From Blastococcus sp. (GTDB lineage: Bacteria; Actinomycetota; Actinomycetes; Mycobacteriales; Geodermatophilaceae): a stretch of DNA of 64,000 bases. The notes under the pieces are model-generated. The model had not been told where the DNA came from. It was given only the letters and a program-made list of their open reading frames with translations, and ran no database searches. The stretch lies in NCBI GenBank assembly GCA_025465355.1, contig JAODNN010000089.1, positions 1 through 64,000 on the forward strand, given 5' to 3'. Below, in pieces: positions 60,797 to 64,000 of this stretch. How positions within the stretch are numbered: position 1 is the stretch's first letter; every line of letters begins with the position of its first letter. The translations under genes were made by a program, and so were the position numbers.

Positions 60797-62119
60797 GTGA
60801 CCGCACTCGACCGTTCGAATACCCCGCCGCGGGTCCGGCGCCTCCATCCGGCGTGGCGGGTCGCCGCGGTCACCTTCCTGGCGCTGGTCGGCGCGGCGGC
60901 GTTCCGGGCCGTTCCCGGGGTGCTCATCGACCCACTGCGAGCCGAGTTCGGCTGGTCGGTCACCACCATCTCCACCGCCGTTGCCGTCAACATGGCGCTC
61001 TACGGCCTCACCGCGCCGTTCGCCGCCGCGCTGATGGAGCGCTTCGGCATCCGACGTGTCGTCATGAGCGCGCTCGTGGTCGTCGCCACCGGCAGCGGGC
61101 TGACCGTCTTCATGACGGCGAGCTGGCAGCTGATCCTGCTGTGGGGCGTGCTCGTCGGCCTCGGCACCGGCTCGATGGCACTGTCCCTGGTGGCCACGGT
61201 GACGGGGCGGTGGTTCGTCGCCCGGCGCGGGCTCGTCTCCGGCGTCCTGACGGCCGGCAGCGCGACCGGCCAGCTCATCTTCCTTCCCCTGGTTGCCTGG
61301 ATCGAGCAGCGGTGGGGGTGGCGGCCGGCCGCGCTGGGCACCACCGCGGCGGCTCTCGCCGTCCTGCCACTGGTGGGGTGGCTGCTGCGCGACCGCCCGC
61401 GTGACCTCGGGGTCGCCCCGTACGGCGGGACGCCGGCCGACGATCTCGAGCCGGTGCGTTCGGGAGCGGCACGCAACGCCGTCCGCGGGCTCGTCGAGGG
61501 CGCGCGGACGCAGCCCTTCTGGCTGCTCGCGGCGGGGTTCTTCATCTGCGGGATGTCGACGAACGGCCTGGTCCAGCCGCATTTCATCCCGGCCGCGCAC
61601 GACCACGGGCTGCCGGTGACGACGGCGGCGGGCCTGCTGGCGGTGATCGGTGTCTTCGACATCGCGGGCACGATCTTCTCGGGGTGGCTCACCGACCGGT
61701 TCGACCCGCGGCTGCTGTTGCTCGGCTACTACGCGCTGCGCGGGTTCTCGCTGTTCCTGCTGCCGACCCTGTTCGGGCCGCATCTGGCGCCCAGCATGAT
61801 CGCCTTCATAGTGTTCTACGGGCTGGACTGGGTGGCCACGGTGCCCCCGACGATGGTGCTGTGCCGCGAGCACTTCGGCGTCCGCGCCCCGGTCGTGTTC
61901 GGCTGGGTCTTCGCCTCCCACCAGATCGGTGCGGCGGTCGCCGCGTTCGGCGGTGGCCTGATCCGCGACCTCACCGGCTCCTACGACGACGCGTGGCTCG
62001 CCGCCGGAGGGCTCTGCATGCTCGCGGCGCTGCTGTCGGTCGCGATCCGCCGTCCCGCCGAACCGGTCCCTCCGGTTCCGGCGCCCGAGGAGGCGGCAGC
62101 CACCCACGCCCACGGGTGA
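60797..62119 (+). CDS. Major facilitator superfamily transporter (OFA/monocarboxylate-like)
   Basis: A 440-residue, 12-segment MFS protein. FGWSVTTISTAVAVNMALYGLT near residue 45 and ALMERFGIRRVVM near 75 give motif A; GTGSMALSLVATVTGRWFVARRG near residue 120 is typical of the oxalate:formate antiporter-like group. A second loop SGWLTDRFDPRLLLLG lies near 295. The C-terminal 25 residues are Pro/Glu/His-rich. GTG 60797 is the likely start; its site (CTCCGGG) is weak. Substrate is unknown; small carboxylates are plausible. Confidence 0.85.
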   Translation: MTALDRSNTPPRVRRLHPAWRVAAVTFLALVGAAAFRAVPGVLIDPLRAEFGWSVTTISTAVAVNMALYGLTAPFAAALMERFGIRRVVMSALVVVATGSGLTVFMTASWQLILLWGVLVGLGTGSMALSLVATVTGRWFVARRGLVSGVLTAGSATGQLIFLPLVAWIEQRWGWRPAALGTTAAALAVLPLVGWLLRDRPRDLGVAPYGGTPADDLEPVRSGAARNAVRGLVEGARTQPFWLLAAGFFICGMSTNGLVQPHFIPAAHDHGLPVTTAAGLLAVIGVFDIAGTIFSGWLTDRFDPRLLLLGYYALRGFSLFLLPTLFGPHLAPSMIAFIVFYGLDWVATVPPTMVLCREHFGVRAPVVFGWVFASHQIGAAVAAFGGGLIRDLTGSYDDAWLAAGGLCMLAALLSVAIRRPAEPVPPVPAPEEAAATHAHG

Positions 62120-62149
62120 GCCGGCAGAAGGTGCGCGGTCGGGGATCGG

Positions 62150-63769
62150 TCAGCCGGCGGCCGGGAGCTCCGGCTCGGTGGCACGGCCGCGGATCAGGTC
62201 CGCCGCCCGCTCCGCGATCATGATCGTCGGCGCGTTCGTGTTGCCGCGGATCAGGGTCGGCATCACCGAGGCGTCGGCGACCCGCAGCCCCTCGATGCCG
62301 CGCACCCGGAGCTGGGCGTCGACGACCGACTCCTCGTCGGTGCCCATCCGGCAGGAGGACACCGGGTGGTACAGCGACTCGAGGGTCTCCCGGACCGACC
62401 GGCGGAGGTTCTCGCGGCCGTGCACCGTCCCACCCGGCGACCACTCCTCGCCGAGCACCGCCGCGAGCGGTCCGCCGGACGCGATCTCCCGGGCCTTCTC
62501 CACGCCGGTGACCAGAGCGTCGAGATCGCGCTCGTCCGTGAGATAGCCCGCGTCGATGGCCGGGGCCCACGTCGGGTCGGCCGAGCGCAGCCGCACCGAG
62601 CCGCGCGAGTGCACGTGCACCAGCACGGTCGCGGCGGTGAAGGCGTCGACGTCGGGGTCGACCTCGGCCTGCTTCCAGAACTTCACCGGCAGAAAGTGGT
62701 ACTGCAGGTCCGGCTCGGCCAGGTCGGGTGCCGAGCGGGTGAACAGCCCCGCCTCGGCCAGGTTGGACGTGAGCGGGCCGCGGCGGGCGCCGAACCACTT
62801 CGCGTAGCCCGAGGGCGACTCGGCGCGGAACAGGGACTTGCCCGAGCGCACGTTCCAGACAACCGGCACCAGCGGGTGGTCCTGCAGGCCGCGGCCGACG
62901 CCGGGGAGGTCGTGGACGACGTCGACGCCGACCTCGCGCAGGTGGTCGGCCGGACCGATCCCGGACAGCATGAGCAGCTGCGGGGTGTTCACGGCACCGC
63001 CGGAGAGGACCACCTCACGGGTGGCGCGCGCCGTGTGCAGCCGCCCGCCGGCGCGGTACTCGACGCCGGTGGCGCGACCGCCGGTGAGGAACACGCGGGT
63101 GGTCAGCGCGCCGGTCCGCACGGTCAGGTTGGGGCGGCCCGTCGCGGGGTGCAGGTAGGCGTCGGCCGAGGACCAGCGCCGCCCGCGCTTCTGGGTGACC
63201 TGGTACTGCCCGACACCCTCTTGTGTGGCGCCGTTGAAGTCGTCGTTGCGCGGGTAGCCCGCGGCGACGGCCGACTCGATGACGGCGCGGGTCCACGGGT
63301 GCGGTGAGCGGAGGTTCTCCACGCGCAGCGGGCCACCGACGCCGTGGTAGTGGTCGGCGCCGCGGGCGTTGTCCTCCATCCGGCGGAACAGCGGCAGCAC
63401 CTGCTCGTAGGACCAGCCCTTGTCGCCGGTGAGCTGGGCCCACTCGTCGTAGTCGGCGGCCGCCCCGCGCATGTAGATCATCGCGTTGATCGACGACGAG
63501 CCGCCGAGCAGCTTGCCCCGGGGCCAGAACAGCGCGCGGCCGTCCAGCCCGGGCTGCGGCTCGGTCCTGTAGTTCCAGTCGCGCCGGGTCCGCCAGACCT
63601 TGTAGAGGCCGGCCGGGACCTGCACCTCGAGCACGTTGTCGGAGCCGCCGGCCTCCAGCAGGAGCACCCGCAGCGACGGGTCCTCCGACAGCCGGCCGGC
63701 CAGCGCGCAGCCGGCCGAACCCGCACCGACGACGACGACGTCGAACTCGTCCTGCACAGCGTCGGTCAC
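62150..63769 (-). CDS. GMC oxidoreductase (choline dehydrogenase-like)
   Basis: A 539-residue flavoprotein alcohol dehydrogenase. The FAD loop is VVVGAGSAGCALAGRLSED near residue 12; GKLLGGSSSINAMIYMRG near residue 85 is GMC signature 1, LSGGAVNTPQLLMLSGIGP near 250 is signature 2, and the active-site histidine is in LYHPVSSCRMGTDE near residue 465 with NTNAPTIMI near the end. The GTG start overlaps the stop of the aldehyde dehydrogenase by 4 nt (GTGA), so the two genes form an alcohol-to-acid operon, as in choline to betaine. Choline itself is not proven. Confidence 0.92.
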   Translation of the reverse strand: MTDAVQDEFDVVVVGAGSAGCALAGRLSEDPSLRVLLLEAGGSDNVLEVQVPAGLYKVWRTRRDWNYRTEPQPGLDGRALFWPRGKLLGGSSSINAMIYMRGAAADYDEWAQLTGDKGWSYEQVLPLFRRMEDNARGADHYHGVGGPLRVENLRSPHPWTRAVIESAVAAGYPRNDDFNGATQEGVGQYQVTQKRGRRWSSADAYLHPATGRPNLTVRTGALTTRVFLTGGRATGVEYRAGGRLHTARATREVVLSGGAVNTPQLLMLSGIGPADHLREVGVDVVHDLPGVGRGLQDHPLVPVVWNVRSGKSLFRAESPSGYAKWFGARRGPLTSNLAEAGLFTRSAPDLAEPDLQYHFLPVKFWKQAEVDPDVDAFTAATVLVHVHSRGSVRLRSADPTWAPAIDAGYLTDERDLDALVTGVEKAREIASGGPLAAVLGEEWSPGGTVHGRENLRRSVRETLESLYHPVSSCRMGTDEESVVDAQLRVRGIEGLRVADASVMPTLIRGNTNAPTIMIAERAADLIRGRATEPELPAAG

Positions 63770-64000
63770 CGATGCCGCCCGTGGATCATGCCCATGACGC
63801 GGGCAACGGCGTCGGTCGCCGACGCCGGCCGGCCGAAGCTCATCAGGTTCACCGGCAGCGCGACCCGCTGCCGGGTGATCGCCTTGGCCCGGGTGAACTC
63901 CTTCAGCCCGTCCTCGCCGTGGATCCGGCCGAACCCGCTCTCGCCGACGCCCCCGAAGGGCAGTGCGGGAACCGACGCAAAGGTGATCACGGAGTTCACC
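63766..64000 (-). CDS. Aldehyde dehydrogenase, C-terminal part (cut by the window end)
   Basis: The visible 78 residues end an aldehyde dehydrogenase: PALPFGGVGESGFGRIHG is the conserved C-terminal loop, followed by EFTRAKAITRQR and a short tail. The start and catalytic cysteine lie beyond base 64000. It is translationally coupled to the GMC dehydrogenase, so it probably oxidises the aldehyde that enzyme makes. Confidence 0.88.
   Translation of the reverse strand, partial: VNSVITFASVPALPFGGVGESGFGRIHGEDGLKEFTRAKAITRQRVALPVNLMSFGRPASATDAVARVMGMIHGRHR

Overview
The window is very GC-rich, dense in genes, full of GTG starts and 4-nt ATGA/GTGA stop/start overlaps. With its Lrp-linked homogentisate pathway, PucR regulator, DoxX, cupredoxin lipoprotein and HPr/EI genes it reads as an actinobacterial chromosome. 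A Geodermatophilaceae- or Pseudonocardiales-like host is possible, but that is an impression from protein style and not a measurement. I see no rRNA, tRNA, CRISPR array, transposase or phage gene.

Region 1 (1-25303) is a large catabolic block. A php-type phosphotriesterase homologue, a shikimate-dehydrogenase-like protein, a GntR/UTRA repressor and an operon yhfU-yhfY-yhfW-yhfX-HPr-EI are followed by a reverse operon (class III aminotransferase, yhfS, cupin phosphoglucose isomerase, 2-hydroxyacid dehydrogenase). Then comes a long forward run: SIS sugar-phosphate protein, RbsA/RbsC-type ABC importer without a binding protein, SDR, a trimethylamine-dehydrogenase-like iron-sulfur flavoprotein, EtfB/EtfA, Gfo/Idh/MocA dehydrogenase, a glucoside-3-dehydrogenase-like pair (small subunit plus GMC flavoprotein) and a TIM-barrel sugar isomerase/epimerase. 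The php/yhfUYWXS set resembles the uncharacterised Escherichia coli yhf operon, here linked to its own PTS phosphotransfer proteins but with no EII. A 19-bp near-palindrome (GTCATCrTwACrTsrTkAC) occurs in all three divergent promoter regions (1105, 2919, 12335) and is the likely operator of the GntR protein, which makes the block one regulon. This is my leading candidate for an undescribed system.

Region 2 (25357-30614) holds a secreted alpha/beta hydrolase, an aldo/keto reductase, a cytosolic lipase-like hydrolase and an acyltransferase with a histone-H1-like lysine/alanine/proline tail. Region 3 (30619-35043) is tyrosine/phenylpyruvate catabolism: an Lrp regulator divergent from HPPD, homogentisate dioxygenase and fumarylacetoacetase.

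Region 4 (35839-48232) is a second candidate system: a haem-oxygenase-fold diiron oxidase (PqqC/CADD-like) in a tightly coupled operon with a Rieske ferredoxin, ferredoxin reductase, aldehyde dehydrogenase, second Rieske protein, gamma-glutamyltransferase-like Ntn hydrolase and RidA, followed by an HbpS/GlcG protein, a PucR activator, an MFS exporter and a large permease. The diiron-oxidase operon and the permease share GCACAT-type repeats with the same 25-bp period upstream, and the PucR gene has a related TGTGCACA site. The genes fit oxidation of an amine or amide substrate to an aldehyde and acid; the substrate is unknown.

Region 5 (48322-64000) is mixed housekeeping: AI-2E-type permease, coiled-coil protein, DinB, SDR, HtrA-type protease, diguanylate cyclase, YbdK ligase, NDH-2, a decayed hydrolase, cupredoxin lipoprotein, DoxX, DEAD-box helicase, MFS transporter, and a choline-dehydrogenase-like GMC enzyme with an aldehyde dehydrogenase cut by the window end.
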